Assembly (NCBI GenBank): GCA_001302245.1
Contig: LGYU01000005.1
Location: 1-64,000, forward strand
Reading direction: 5' to 3'
Source of the DNA: Chitinophagaceae bacterium PMP191F
GTDB taxonomy: Bacteria; Bacteroidota; Bacteroidia; Chitinophagales; Chitinophagaceae
DNA length: 64,000 nucleotides
The number at the start of each line of letters is the position of its first letter. Within the stretch, counting starts at the first letter, position 1. Below are positions 8,574 to 17,165 of this stretch, in pieces. Under the pieces are notes generated by a model. It searched no databases and was not told where the DNA came from. It saw nothing but the letters and a program-made list of their open reading frames with translations. The translations under genes were made by a program, and so were the position numbers.

Positions 8574-10409
8574 TTGATTATCAGACACCATCTTTACACA
8601 GTAATACTTTTTCTGCTCTGTTACCTGCCCCTGCATGGTTTCGGACAAACCCGTTTTTATACCAGCGTCAGCGAACAACGTGTGGCACAGAACCAGACCT
8701 TCCAGGTTCAATACACTGTAGAAGGTGCCGGAGAGATCAGGGACTTTACCCTGCCACGCTTTAACGACTTCAAAGTAGAAGAAGTTTTTGACATGCATAA
8801 CACTGTAGTGCTGGGGCAACAGAATATGCAGCCGGTAAGAAGCTACTCCAAGATCATTGTGCTTTCTCCCAAAAAGAAAGGCCGGTTTGTAATAGACGGT
8901 GCTTCTGCTTCTATTGATGGAAAACTGCTGCACTCCAATTCGGTAACAGTTACAGTACAGGCATCTAATCTTTCAGCGCCATCATCACCTTCTGTTTCCG
9001 GCATTCCCGGAATGCCACATTTTTTTGAAGAAGAAGAAATTGATACGGAGAACGAATCTGTGCTGCGCCCGGGTGAAGATGTTGCGAAAAAAGTACATAA
9101 GAATTTTTTCCTGCGTATTGAAGCCAGCAAAACCTCCTGCTATGTGGGCGAACCGATAATGGTGGTATATAAAGCTTATTCAAGACTGAATGCCAATTCG
9201 CAGGTAGTGAGGCGTCCTTCATTTACCGGTTTCAGTGTACAGGAAATGGTAGACAGCTATGACAGTAAGCCGGTAATAGAAAAGCTGAATGGCATCCCTT
9301 ATTACTCTATCATTATCCGCAAAGCACAATTGTTTCCTTTGCAGGAAGGCGATTTTACGCTGGATGCTGCGGAAATAGAAAGTGTGGTTCATTTTATAAA
9401 ACCAGATTATTCCGGCAATTCGATGCTTGGAGGCACCCGTTACGATTATAACACTACCCTGCGTACAGATCCGCTTACCATCAAGGTAAAACCTTTGCCT
9501 GCAGAAGGACAACCGGCCGATTTTTCAGGAGCAGTAGGAGAACTTTCTTTATCTATTGTTCCCCCTAATACTTCTATTCATCGTGGCGACCTGGTAACCA
9601 TACAGGCCATAGTAAGCGGCACCGGCAATCTTTCACTGATCACAGCGCCACATGTAAACTGGCCCCGGGGTGTAGATACGTCAGAGCCGATAGTTAAGGA
9701 GAACGTTAATAAATATGTGTATCCTTTATCCGGCAACAAGACCTTTGAGTATTCTTTTGCTGCATCTGATACCGGCAATATTGTTATTCCCGCAACAGCA
9801 TTCCATTATTTTGATCCGGCAGAAAAACGATATAAAACCGCTACCAGTGAACCAGTTACACTACGTGTATTACCTGGTATGTCAAAAGACAAAGAAGACT
9901 CGCTGAAAACAGCCATGCAGACTGCAGGTAACAAATCAACTGTTCCTTTACATTACTATTATTTTGGCCTGGTAGTACTGATCATTGTAAGCCTCGTGAT
10001 CTATCAGGTGGTACGCTTAAGAAAACCGAAAAAAGCCATTGCCGCGCCTGTTGTAACTGTGGTATCCAGTGAACCGGTTAAGGAAACACCACCACCGGCC
10101 GGTGATCTGTTGATGAAAGCAGGCTGGGCACTGGAGCACAATGATCACCTGTTGTTCTATCGTGAGATACAGGACAACCTGTGGAAAGTAGCAGCTGCTA
10201 AATGCAATGTATTACCTTCTGCACTGAATAAACAGAATATAGCGCGTGAGCTATTGCTCAGAAATACTTCACCCGATACTGTACGTGAATTGTCTGATGC
10301 ATTGCAGGAATGTGAATGGGCGTTGTATACACCATCTGCCGACAGACAGAATATGAGCATCCTGCTGGGCAAAACTGAAAATTTGATCACCGAATTACAA
10401 AAGGTATAA
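8574..10409 (+). CDS. batD: BatD family protein (aerotolerance-type membrane protein)
   Basis: Exported, membrane-anchored protein of the BatD (Bacteroides aerotolerance) family, 611 aa. It has a signal peptide (hydrophobic residues 8-22, cleavage near GFGQ), a large region of immunoglobulin-like beta domains (QTRFYTSVSEQRVAQNQTFQ onward, with FLRIEASKTSCYVGEPI as a second family landmark), and a transmembrane helix near residues 462-484 followed by a cytoplasmic helical tail. No ATG precedes the signal peptide; an in-frame stop at 8565 leaves TTG at 8574 as the best start. Bat genes usually form batABCDE clusters with a MoxR ATPase; here batD is alone, so the partners must be elsewhere. It converges on the response regulator gene with only 19 bases between. 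Confidence 0.9.
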   Translation: MIIRHHLYTVILFLLCYLPLHGFGQTRFYTSVSEQRVAQNQTFQVQYTVEGAGEIRDFTLPRFNDFKVEEVFDMHNTVVLGQQNMQPVRSYSKIIVLSPKKKGRFVIDGASASIDGKLLHSNSVTVTVQASNLSAPSSPSVSGIPGMPHFFEEEEIDTENESVLRPGEDVAKKVHKNFFLRIEASKTSCYVGEPIMVVYKAYSRLNANSQVVRRPSFTGFSVQEMVDSYDSKPVIEKLNGIPYYSIIIRKAQLFPLQEGDFTLDAAEIESVVHFIKPDYSGNSMLGGTRYDYNTTLRTDPLTIKVKPLPAEGQPADFSGAVGELSLSIVPPNTSIHRGDLVTIQAIVSGTGNLSLITAPHVNWPRGVDTSEPIVKENVNKYVYPLSGNKTFEYSFAASDTGNIVIPATAFHYFDPAEKRYKTATSEPVTLRVLPGMSKDKEDSLKTAMQTAGNKSTVPLHYYYFGLVVLIIVSLVIYQVVRLRKPKKAIAAPVVTVVSSEPVKETPPPAGDLLMKAGWALEHNDHLLFYREIQDNLWKVAAAKCNVLPSALNKQNIARELLLRNTSPDTVRELSDALQECEWALYTPSADRQNMSILLGKTENLITELQKV

Positions 10410-10418
10410 AAGCAGCGC

Positions 10419-10432
10419 GTAAACCAGTTTAC
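10419..10432. other. Short inverted repeat between convergent genes
   Basis: GTAAAC-CA-GTTTAC, a 6-bp perfect inverted repeat, sits between the batD stop and the response regulator stop and overlaps the latter. It may mark the end of both transcripts but lacks a T run. Confidence 0.3.
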
Positions 10433-11130
10433 TCAGTATACTTATATCCTACCCCTCTTACTGAATGGAAGTAGCGGGGGTTACGGCTGTCTTCTTCAAA
10501 GTATTTGCGGAAATTCAGAATAAAATTATCAATGGTACGTGTGGTAGGGTATACATTATAGCCCCATACGGTTTGCAGTATCTTTTCACGTGTTACTACC
10601 TCGTTCTTATTTTCAATCAGTAGTTTCAGCAGCATTACTTCCTTCTTGCTCAACTGAATACGTTCACCGCCTCTGGAAAATGCTTCCTGTGCTTTGAAGT
10701 CAATATTGTTGTCACCAAAACGATACGTATCACCAATAGTTTCCTTTTGTTGCAGTTTTTGGTTTTTGGCTATCAGTTTGTGTACACGCAACAACAGCTC
10801 TTCCAGGTTAAAAGGTTTGGTCAGGTAATCATCAGCACCTTTTTTTAGCCCCAGTACTTTATCCGAACTGGCATTGCGGGCGCTCAGTATCAGGATAGGC
10901 ACATCATTATTCTGTACCCGTATGGTTTCTGTAACAGCTATACCATCAATGCCTGGCAGCATTACATCCAGCACTATCAGATGAAAATATTCCTCCTGAA
11001 TCTTCTGCAGGGCTTCATTGCCGGTAAAGGCAGAAGTAACTTCATACCCTTCCAGCTCAAGATTCAGCTTTAATGCTTCATGCAGATTTTCTTCGTCTTC
11101 TACCAGTAAAATAGATGGTTTGGTGCTCAT
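10429..11130 (-). CDS. OmpR/PhoB-family response regulator (RprY-like)
   Basis: Cytoplasmic transcription factor of 233 aa. The receiver domain (residues 5-118) has the acidic pair EDE at 11-13, the phospho-acceptor Asp55 in VLDVMLPG and the conserved Lys in DYLTKPF. The C-terminal winged helix (about 135-232) contains LSKKEVMLLKLLIENKNEVVTRE-type helices, then a winged segment with VRGVGYKY. It lies 9 bases downstream of the cognate kinase gene, so the two form an operon. In Bacteroidota such pairs resemble RprXY, but targets cannot be read here. Confidence 0.93.
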   Translation of the reverse strand: MSTKPSILLVEDEENLHEALKLNLELEGYEVTSAFTGNEALQKIQEEYFHLIVLDVMLPGIDGIAVTETIRVQNNDVPILILSARNASSDKVLGLKKGADDYLTKPFNLEELLLRVHKLIAKNQKLQQKETIGDTYRFGDNNIDFKAQEAFSRGGERIQLSKKEVMLLKLLIENKNEVVTREKILQTVWGYNVYPTTRTIDNFILNFRKYFEEDSRNPRYFHSVRGVGYKYTE

Positions 11131-11139
11131 ACTTTTCTT

Positions 11140-12114
11140 TTAAACCGTAAACCTGATGGTAAAAGTACTGCCCACCGGCGAATTATCCGTTACGCGAATG
11201 GTTGCGTGATGATCTTTTGCAATCTTTTTACAAAGGTATAACCCAAGACCTGTTCCTTTGGCCGTTCGGGTTGCCTCATTGCCTACCCGGTAAAACTTAT
11301 CAAAGATTTTTGTCTTCTCGCCATCAGGCACGCCCGGTCCTTCGTCAGACACTTCCAGCAACACATGTCGCTGTTGCTGATGCAGCCTGCACCGGATAGT
11401 ACTTTGCCGTGGTGAGTATTTAACAGCATTATCCAGCAGGTTATTCACCAGTATCTGTAATAACAACGTATCGCCTACTATCACAATATCCTCTTCCACC
11501 GCTGCATCCCAATGCCTGTCAGGAAAACGATTGGCTGAATCCTGTATGCATTGTTTCACCAGTTTTGAAAAGTCCTGTTCCTCACGGGCAAAATGATACT
11601 TACCACCTTCCAGTTGGGAAGATACCAGGATATTACTGGCCAGTGTATCCAGTCGTTTGGTTTCCTGTAAAGTGATCTGTAACAGCTTTTCTCTTTTGGC
11701 TTCATCCAGCGAGTGTTTTAATAATGTTTCCAGGTTCAGGCGCGCTACTGCAATGGGTGTTTTCAGTTCGTGGGTAACAGCCATCATAAAGTTTTGCTGT
11801 TGTTGCTGCAGTTTTACCTGTTTACGTACAGCCTGGTATACAAATAAGGAACCCAGTAAAGTAAGAATAAGAATTACACAACCTTCCCCGATGTATTGAG
11901 CTGTTTTACGTTGCCGCTCGCCCATAATGCGGTCGTAGGATGCCTGGTAAGTAGGTTCGTCCAGCTTTATTTCACTGATCTTGTAGTTAGCCATCTGGCG
12001 GTTCTGCTTTTCCAGCGCAATAAACCACCATACCAGTGCCGCAATAATGTACGCCAGTAAGATCCAGTATGCTACGGATGCAATAACAAGCCGTTTTTTT
12101 ACAGAAACTTCCAT
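11140..12114 (-). CDS. Sensor histidine kinase (RprX-like)
   Basis: Inner membrane sensor kinase of 324 aa. Two membrane helices (residues 8-33 and 76-95) flank a short periplasmic segment of about 40 residues, too small for an independent sensing domain. There is no HAMP domain; a Gln-rich linker leads to the H box with phospho-acceptor His115 (THELKTPIAVARL). N box (NNLLDNAVKYS), G1 (DEGPGVPD), F and G2 (GTGLGLYLCKKI) are all present. First gene of the two-gene operon with the response regulator. Confidence 0.93.
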   Translation of the reverse strand: MEVSVKKRLVIASVAYWILLAYIIAALVWWFIALEKQNRQMANYKISEIKLDEPTYQASYDRIMGERQRKTAQYIGEGCVILILTLLGSLFVYQAVRKQVKLQQQQQNFMMAVTHELKTPIAVARLNLETLLKHSLDEAKREKLLQITLQETKRLDTLASNILVSSQLEGGKYHFAREEQDFSKLVKQCIQDSANRFPDRHWDAAVEEDIVIVGDTLLLQILVNNLLDNAVKYSPRQSTIRCRLHQQQRHVLLEVSDEGPGVPDGEKTKIFDKFYRVGNEATRTAKGTGLGLYLCKKIAKDHHATIRVTDNSPVGSTFTIRFTV

Positions 12115-12142
12115 ACAATTCTTAACAATCGCCCGGATATTA

Positions 12143-12637
12143 TCAGTTTACTTTTTCCAGGCGTATACCCACATTCATCACATGTTGCAGCGGGTCTTCA
12201 CGCATAATATTTTCCAGGGTAAATTGATAGGCGCCTGCGTGCAGTCGCTGCGCAGGCATGATCAGAATGCGGTGTTCAAAAATATCATCCATGCCACGGC
12301 CCAGCCACCCTTTTTCATCGGTAGCCAGTTTCAGATCCAGCGACTGGCTATGCGTTTCGCCGGTTGGCGGTTGTGTGGTCACATTGATCCAGATGTTCTT
12401 AAACCGGTAAGCATCTGTATGGCGTATTACCACATACATAGCGTAACTGGCAGTGGAGTCTTTAATATTAAAGGTGATCTGTGGCTTGAAAGAACTGCTC
12501 CATGCATGGGCGGGAATAGGAATGTTCTTTTCAAAGGTATTAACGGGTGGGGTGCAGGCAGAAAACGAAAACAGGTATCCAACCAGCAATACCAGTGAAG
12601 CAATATAAAAGCTGCTGATTCTTTTCAAGGGAAACAT
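12143..12637 (-). CDS. gldH: Gliding motility lipoprotein GldH
   Basis: Outer- or inner-leaflet lipoprotein required for gliding and for type IX secretion in flavobacteria. The start at 12637 gives MFPLKRISSF, a hydrophobic signal and the lipobox-like FSFSAC, with Cys28. Family landmarks are HAWSSSFKPQITFNIKDS and the strongly conserved RHTDAYRFKNIWINV. The 164-aa length is typical. It lies 75 bases after yicC on the same strand, as part of a minus-strand run that also contains the two-component system. Together with the T9SS tail on the amylase, it indicates a working type IX secretion apparatus; the organism may or may not glide. Confidence 0.9.
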   Translation of the reverse strand: MFPLKRISSFYIASLVLLVGYLFSFSACTPPVNTFEKNIPIPAHAWSSSFKPQITFNIKDSTASYAMYVVIRHTDAYRFKNIWINVTTQPPTGETHSQSLDLKLATDEKGWLGRGMDDIFEHRILIMPAQRLHAGAYQFTLENIMREDPLQHVMNVGIRLEKVN

Positions 12638-12663
12638 ATTTATGCAAATATAGTAAGTGGTGA

Positions 12664-12713
12664 ATTTTGAATGGTCAATGCAGGCAACCTCCACTGACCG
12701 CTCACCATTCACT
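12664..12713. repeat. Intergenic TTGACCATTCAC-type repeats, both orientations
   Basis: GAATGGTCAATG (12669-12680) is the reverse complement of CATTGACCATTC, and ACCGCTCACCATTCAC follows at about 12697-12712 in the direct orientation, so the two copies can form an imperfect hairpin. Same family as the copies near 7551 and 7603. Confidence 0.5.
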
Positions 12714-13588
12714 TAAAGAACGTTCAACACTTGTTCCTTAGCTTTTTCCAGCTCGTCTTTCATCAGCACCACCGATTTCTGGATAGATGAATCGTAGGCT
12801 TTGGCCCCGGTTGTATTTATCTCACGACCGATCTCCTGTAAAATGAAGGATAATTTTTTGCCTTTGCTTTCTTCAGGCTCTTCCAGGATAGACTTAAAGT
12901 ATTCGCAGTGATTTTTCAGACGCACCTGTTCTTCGCTCAGGTCAATCTTTTCAATATAATATATCAGTTCCTGCTCCAGGCGGTTGGGATCATAGTTTTC
13001 CTTGCCTACATTATCTTCCAATACTTTCACCAGACCTTCGCGGATCTTCTGTTTGCGAAGCGGCTCCAGTTCCAGCACAATATCCTGTTGTTTGCGGATA
13101 TTGCTGATACGCAGCAGCAGGTCTTTCTCCAGCATCTTACCTTCTTCTTCACGATGCTGGTTCAGGTTATCAATAGCCGCTTCAATCACTTTCTGGAATA
13201 TCTCCCACTCCGCAGGAGTAAGGGTTTCACCGGTTGGGGTGATCACTTCCGGCAATTTCAGCAGGGTGCTTAAAATACCTGCCGGATCCAGCTTCAGCGC
13301 GTCAGACAGTTCGGCAATGGGTTTATAGTATGCTTTGGCAAGGTCAGTATTAATACTTACCGGTTTTGCAGCTCCGCTTTCTTTCAGACTGATGTTACAA
13401 TCTACAGAACCGCGACCCAGTTTTTTAGATAACAATGCACGGATATCGAATTCAAACGGTTTTAGAAAAGCAGGTAATCGTAAAGAAAGCTCAAACTGTT
13501 TTCCGTTGAGAGATTTAATATCTACCAGGAAAGTTTTATCGCCTACTACCTGTTCTACTCTTCCAAAGCCAGTCATTGATTTAAGCAT
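12713..13588 (-). CDS. YicC/YloC family endoribonuclease
   Basis: Conserved bacterial protein of 291 aa, with members reported to be endoribonucleases. The N-terminus MLKSMTGFGR is the family signature, followed by VDIKSLNGKQFELSLRLP, and the C-terminus has KKLSFILQEIGREINTTGAKA, also invariant in the family. A coiled-coil-rich middle region (about 130-230) is usual. Located upstream of gldH on the same strand. Confidence 0.93.
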   Translation of the reverse strand: MLKSMTGFGRVEQVVGDKTFLVDIKSLNGKQFELSLRLPAFLKPFEFDIRALLSKKLGRGSVDCNISLKESGAAKPVSINTDLAKAYYKPIAELSDALKLDPAGILSTLLKLPEVITPTGETLTPAEWEIFQKVIEAAIDNLNQHREEEGKMLEKDLLLRISNIRKQQDIVLELEPLRKQKIREGLVKVLEDNVGKENYDPNRLEQELIYYIEKIDLSEEQVRLKNHCEYFKSILEEPEESKGKKLSFILQEIGREINTTGAKAYDSSIQKSVVLMKDELEKAKEQVLNVL

Positions 13589-13666
13589 AGATCTCTTTAT
13601 TTACAGCAAGGTAACAAATTAGTTTAGTTAGCGGTAGTTTATCATCCGTAAATATCGTTCTGGTGA

Positions 13667-13676
13667 AGCTGTGAGC
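13667..13676. repeat. AGCTGTGAGC intergenic motif
   Basis: The decamer AGCTGTGAGC occurs between genes here, at 6691-6700 and at 38669-38678. Three identical copies in 64 kb, all non-coding, suggest a dispersed repeat. Confidence 0.4.
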
Positions 13677-13709
13677 CCATCGCTCCATATACACTGTTCA
13701 AACGATACT

Positions 13710-14300
13710 CTATTGTTCACCAAACAACCGGCTATATAGTTGTTGCCTGTTCAGCTCGCGCATATCACCAGGCTGTAAGCCATCCGTGGTGATCTGTACA
13801 ATCCGGTGACGGATAAGCCGAAGGGTAGGAAAACCCACTTTGGCGGTCATCTTCCTCACTTGCCTGTTCTTACCTTCTGTCAACATCAGTTTTATCCAAC
13901 TGGTAGGAATGTTCTTCCTGAAACGGACCGGCGGATTTCTTTCAGGTACGGCAGGTGGCTGTATAAATTTTTCAGCCTTGCATGCACGGGTGTTATAAGG
14001 ACCATTGGCAAGTGAAATGGTAACCCCTGCCCGCAGGCTGTTCAACGCAGCCTCATCAATAGCCCCATCTACCTGTACCCAATACTCACGTTCATGTGTC
14101 CACTGAGGATTCAGCAACCGGTGATTGAGTTGTTTATCATTGGTAAGTATCAGCAGTCCTTCACTATCATAATCCAACCGTCCTACAGGATATACGTCAT
14201 TCGGCACATTGAAGATGTTCTTCAATGTTTGTTTGCCTTCTTCCGGCGAAAACTGTGATAGTACCTGGTATGGTTTGAAGATGATAAAATAGCGTAGCAT
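13710..14300 (-). CDS. Pseudouridine synthase, RluE-like (RsuA/RluE family)
   Basis: Isomerises a uridine in rRNA to pseudouridine. The 196-aa protein has no S4 domain, like RluE. The catalytic Asp43 lies in VGRLDYDSEGLLILTND, and later motifs include the REYWVQVDG strand and KNRQVRKMTAKVGFPTLRLIR (residues about 140-160), a signature of the family. The exact target site cannot be read. A terminator-like hairpin ends only 10 bases before its start codon, which is unusual. Confidence 0.9.
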   Translation of the reverse strand: MLRYFIIFKPYQVLSQFSPEEGKQTLKNIFNVPNDVYPVGRLDYDSEGLLILTNDKQLNHRLLNPQWTHEREYWVQVDGAIDEAALNSLRAGVTISLANGPYNTRACKAEKFIQPPAVPERNPPVRFRKNIPTSWIKLMLTEGKNRQVRKMTAKVGFPTLRLIRHRIVQITTDGLQPGDMRELNRQQLYSRLFGEQ

Positions 14301-14309
14301 ACAAAAACA

Positions 14310-14335
14310 AAATCTCCCGGTGAACCGGGAGATTT
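14310..14335 (-). terminator. Strong terminator-like hairpin just upstream of the rluE-like start
   Basis: A 12-bp perfect stem (AAATCTCCCGGT / ACCGGGAGATTT) with a two-base nominal loop. Read on the minus strand it is followed by TTTTGTTTTTG and then by the ATG at 14300. No gene lies on the minus strand upstream of it for over 600 bases, so it either ends a non-coding transcript or attenuates the pseudouridine synthase gene. Confidence 0.6.
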
Positions 14336-14473
14336 ATTATGTGGATGGGTTAGTAAGTACCGGGAAATAAATTTCCCTACACAATATTAAAAATAATTTT
14401 TTCTATCCAAAAAAATTTTAGGGTAAATTTTATTCACATTTTTTTTGAAGCTGTGGAAAAGCGGTGTCTTTTT

Positions 14474-14489
14474 TGATAACATGTTATCA
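14474..14489. promoter_or_regulatory. Perfect 16-bp palindrome
   Basis: TGATAACATGTTATCA reads the same on both strands. A symmetric dimeric regulator could bind it. It lies midway between the divergent rluE-like and lpxD-like genes but is not close to either promoter. Confidence 0.4.
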
Positions 14490-14551
14490 TCTTTTGCATG
14501 CAATCAATCATATACAGATGTGTTGTTAATGATGTATACTTCTTTTAATCA

Positions 14552-14589
14552 TCTTCTGAAACATGCATGAAAACAGGTGTTTCAGAAGA
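14552..14589. repeat. 12-bp inverted repeat with 14-base loop
   Basis: TCTTCTGAAACA at 14552-14563 and TGTTTCAGAAGA at 14578-14589 are exact reverse complements. The stem is not followed by a T run on either strand, so it is not a simple terminator. It could be a structural part of a non-coding RNA. Confidence 0.5.
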
Positions 14590-14924
14590 CAATGCTTTTC
14601 TTCACATAACATATTTGACACAAAGCAGCAGCTGATATCATCCCCTTTTTAATGAAAAAAATCTGTAACAAAATATCTACACGCCGCCGGTCTTGCCCGG
14701 CACCCTTTAAAGGCTTTTAACCATCCTTTATATCTTCTTCAGACCCGGCAGGGCATTACCCGGAGGCTTCCATAATAGCCTGTAGATGTTTTATACACGT
14801 AACAACAACTATAGCTTATCATGTATAACAACTATTGCAGAGATAGTATAAACCGGTTTACTGCCATCCATACAGCCGTCGCAGAATAATTACAGTTACC
14901 TGCACAAACCATTCAGCCTTCCTT

Positions 14925-14932
14925 TACTTTTG
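14925..14932 (+). promoter_or_regulatory. Promoter -7 box for the lpxD-like gene (TACTTTTG)
   Basis: TACTTTTG matches TAnnTTTG and lies 16 bases before the ATG at 14949. No convincing TTG is seen at -33. Confidence 0.45.
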
Positions 14933-14948
14933 TGTAAATTTTTTAGCT

Positions 14949-15896
14949 ATGAAATTTCCATCTCCCGTTTCTATACAATGGATAGCAGAGCTGATTGGTG
15001 CGCAGGCAAAAGGTAATATTACGGCATCCGCTACCGGTATCAATGAGATCCATAAAGTAGAACCCGGCGACCTGGTATTTGTTGACCATCCCAAGTACTA
15101 TAGCAAGTGTATCAACTCTGCAGCCTCCTTTATCATTATCAACCAGGTTACAGACTTCCCCGAAAGCAAGGCCCTGCTGGTGGTAGATCAGCCTTTTGAA
15201 GCATACCAGAAAATAGTAAAGCACTTCAGACCTTTCGAACCAGCTACCCAACCCATCAGCGCTACAGCATTGATTGGTGAGGGCACTTATATTGCCCCGA
15301 ACGTATTTATCGGTCATCATGTAACCATTGGCAAAAATTGTACAATACAACCCAACGTAACTATTCTTGATCATTGTGTACTGGGCGATAACGTAGTGAT
15401 ACAATCCGGTACGGTTATCGGCTCTGACGCCTTTTATTACAATACCAAAAAGAACCGTGATGTATGGTATGTAAAGATGCAAAGCGGTGGCCGCGTGGTT
15501 ATTGAAGATGATGTAGAGATAGGTGCTAATTGTTCCATCGACCGGGGTGTTAGCCACGATACACGCATTGGCAGAGGCACTAAAATGGACAACATGGTAC
15601 ATATCGGGCACGATACCGTAGTAGGTAATAATTGTTTGTTTGCTGCACAGGTAGGTATTGCCGGTGCTACTACCATTGGCAATGGTGTAGTATTGTGGGG
15701 ACAGGTAGGCGTATCCAAAACTCTCTCTATTGGCGACAATGCTGTGATACTGGCACAAAGCGGTGTTCCGGCTTCGCTGGAAGGCAACAAAATATACTTT
15801 GGTTCTCCTGTTGAAGATGCCTCGGTTAAAAAACGCGAACTGGTATGGCTGAAACGTATCCCCGAAATATGGGATCGTATCAAACACCTGAAATAA
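14949..15896 (+). CDS. LpxD-like UDP-3-O-acylglucosamine N-acyltransferase
   Basis: Predicted lipid A acyltransferase or close relative, 315 aa. An N-terminal uridine-binding-type domain (residues 1-100, ending in [19 protein letters not shown]) is followed by about nine left-handed beta-helix hexapeptide turns ([19 protein letters not shown] onward) and a C-terminal helix. The active-site His is in [11 protein letters not shown]. It is somewhat shorter than canonical LpxD (about 340 aa). Bacteroidota often carry a second LpxD-like gene, and no lpxC/fabZ is adjacent here, so this may be that paralog. Ends at a bidirectional terminator. Confidence 0.85.
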   Translation: MKFPSPVSIQWIAELIGAQAKGNITASATGINEIHKVEPGDLVFVDHPKYYSKCINSAASFIIINQVTDFPESKALLVVDQPFEAYQKIVKHFRPFEPATQPISATALIGEGTYIAPNVFIGHHVTIGKNCTIQPNVTILDHCVLGDNVVIQSGTVIGSDAFYYNTKKNRDVWYVKMQSGGRVVIEDDVEIGANCSIDRGVSHDTRIGRGTKMDNMVHIGHDTVVGNNCLFAAQVGIAGATTIGNGVVLWGQVGVSKTLSIGDNAVILAQSGVPASLEGNKIYFGSPVEDASVKKRELVWLKRIPEIWDRIKHLK

Positions 15897-15927
15897 TCGT
15901 TACAGATCCGGAGATTGAATAAAATTG

Positions 15928-15964
15928 AAAAGGCCGCATGTTTACAGTAAACATGCGGCCTTTT
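15928..15964. terminator. Bidirectional terminator
   Basis: An 18-bp perfect inverted repeat, starting AAAAGGCCGCATG and ending CATGCGGCCTTTT, gives a hairpin with an A run on one side and a T run on the other. It serves the convergent lpxD-like gene and the secreted-protein gene at 15995. Confidence 0.9.
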
Positions 15965-15994
15965 GATATATTTTACCGGGTACCGGTTTACACG

Positions 15995-17080
15995 CTATTC
16001 ATACACATAATCATACGGCAGCAGTTCGGCCAGCTTTTTCCACGCCCAGTATCCGGAATTGACCACTTCATACTGTTCATAGAAATAACCATTGGGTTCT
16101 ATAAAGAAGCCGTCTGTTGTAACCGATACTACTGTGATCTGGTAACGCGTATTTTCCGGCAACTTAAATTCCTGTAGGAATTTTTTATCCGGCAGCACCG
16201 GTTTAAAACTTACCCGGTATTGTCCCTGCCAGTTGATCACGGCAATACCACTGTCTTTTTCATACAGGTCTTCACTATACAGGTTTTTAACAGGTGTACC
16301 CTGTATATTTTTAGGATTGTTATCATCCAGTTTCTCTACAATGAACCCCTCAGACGCTACCGTACTGTCGTATAAGGAACGCATAAAATGTAAACGGGAT
16401 CCCAGGTAGGTACGTGCACGGTTCTTTTTCCATGCGGCTTTCACAGCTTCAGTAGTATCAATTTCCGTAAACAGGGGCGATCCTGTGTATTGAGAAATAT
16501 TGGTATTATAATCGTAGCTGAACGAATCAAGCTGGTAACGAATGATGTATCCCAACGCATAGTTCTGGATAATGAGATCTTCATGCGCTGTTACTTTCAA
16601 CCGGTTTCTTTTTTTGGTATAAAAGAAATGCAGTGCTTCAGGATTTTTCACCACGCATTGTCCGGCAAAAGGAGTAGTACCAATAAAATTGTCCATAAAA
16701 AAGTTTCCATACTTAGCCAGGCCGTCTGCCACTTCACTGGTAGCTACTACTGCCACCTCAGTCATAGATTTATCTTCTTTTGTAAGGGCCAGCAGCAATG
16801 TATCGCCAAGGGTTTGTGTATTGCTGATACGCAACATTGCTTTCTGGTAACCGGTATAAGAAACAACCAGGTCGTAACCGCCATTCACCAGTTTGAGAAA
16901 GAACAATCCTTTGTCATTGGTAATGGTGCCCTGGGTAGTGTTCTGGCAAAAGGCTGATGCACCGGTTAATGGCTGACCGGTTGCCGAATCAACTACTTTC
17001 CCCAAAACGGTAAATTCTTTCTGGCTGAATGCGTTGGCAACAATGCCCAGTACCAGCAACAAAGCAATAATATTTTTCAT
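15995..17080 (-). CDS. Exported protein with N-terminal carboxypeptidase-regulatory-like domain
   Basis: A 361-aa secreted or outer-membrane-associated protein. The signal peptide covers residues 1-19 (cleavage near AFSQ). A CarboxypepD_reg-like beta domain (about 22-105) starts with VLGKVVDSATGQPLTGASAF, the same fold found at the N-terminus of SusC proteins. The rest (about 120-361) is soluble, beta-rich and not recognised; it includes YTKKRNRLKVTA and NYALGYIIRYQLDSF, reminiscent of Bacteroidota DUF5686-type proteins but without their barrel. The gene is monocistronic. Function unknown. Confidence 0.75.
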   Translation of the reverse strand: MKNIIALLLVLGIVANAFSQKEFTVLGKVVDSATGQPLTGASAFCQNTTQGTITNDKGLFFLKLVNGGYDLVVSYTGYQKAMLRISNTQTLGDTLLLALTKEDKSMTEVAVVATSEVADGLAKYGNFFMDNFIGTTPFAGQCVVKNPEALHFFYTKKRNRLKVTAHEDLIIQNYALGYIIRYQLDSFSYDYNTNISQYTGSPLFTEIDTTEAVKAAWKKNRARTYLGSRLHFMRSLYDSTVASEGFIVEKLDDNNPKNIQGTPVKNLYSEDLYEKDSGIAVINWQGQYRVSFKPVLPDKKFLQEFKLPENTRYQITVVSVTTDGFFIEPNGYFYEQYEVVNSGYWAWKKLAELLPYDYVYE

Positions 17081-17165
17081 GTAAGGAATTTGGTTTGTAC
17101 AACTTTAGAAACGCTTTTATATGCGGAAAATTATCCCGGAGTGATGTATAGCAATTTCTTTGCCG

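Larger units (their letters stand above)
14336..14948. other. Long non-coding region with palindromes
   Basis: No plausible protein, tRNA or rRNA gene is visible. It contains an AT-rich stretch (about 14365-14450), a TTATTCACA at 14430-14438 and TGTGGAAAA at 14452-14460 (both close to DnaA-box consensus), a perfect 16-bp palindrome TGATAACATGTTATCA at 14474-14489, and a 12-bp inverted repeat TCTTCTGAAACA/TGTTTCAGAAGA at 14552-14563 and 14578-14589. Its right end carries the lpxD-like promoter. Confidence 0.6.

Noticed and set aside
14680-14765. GC-rich stretch with CGGTCTTGCCCGGC and GACCCGGCAGGGCA
   Set aside because: Looked like a possible tRNA or terminator, but no cloverleaf or long perfect stem could be made.
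14943-15887. 314-codon minus-strand frame opposite the lpxD-like gene
   Set aside because: It is an antisense shadow of hexapeptide-repeat coding DNA; the plus-strand protein has clear family motifs.
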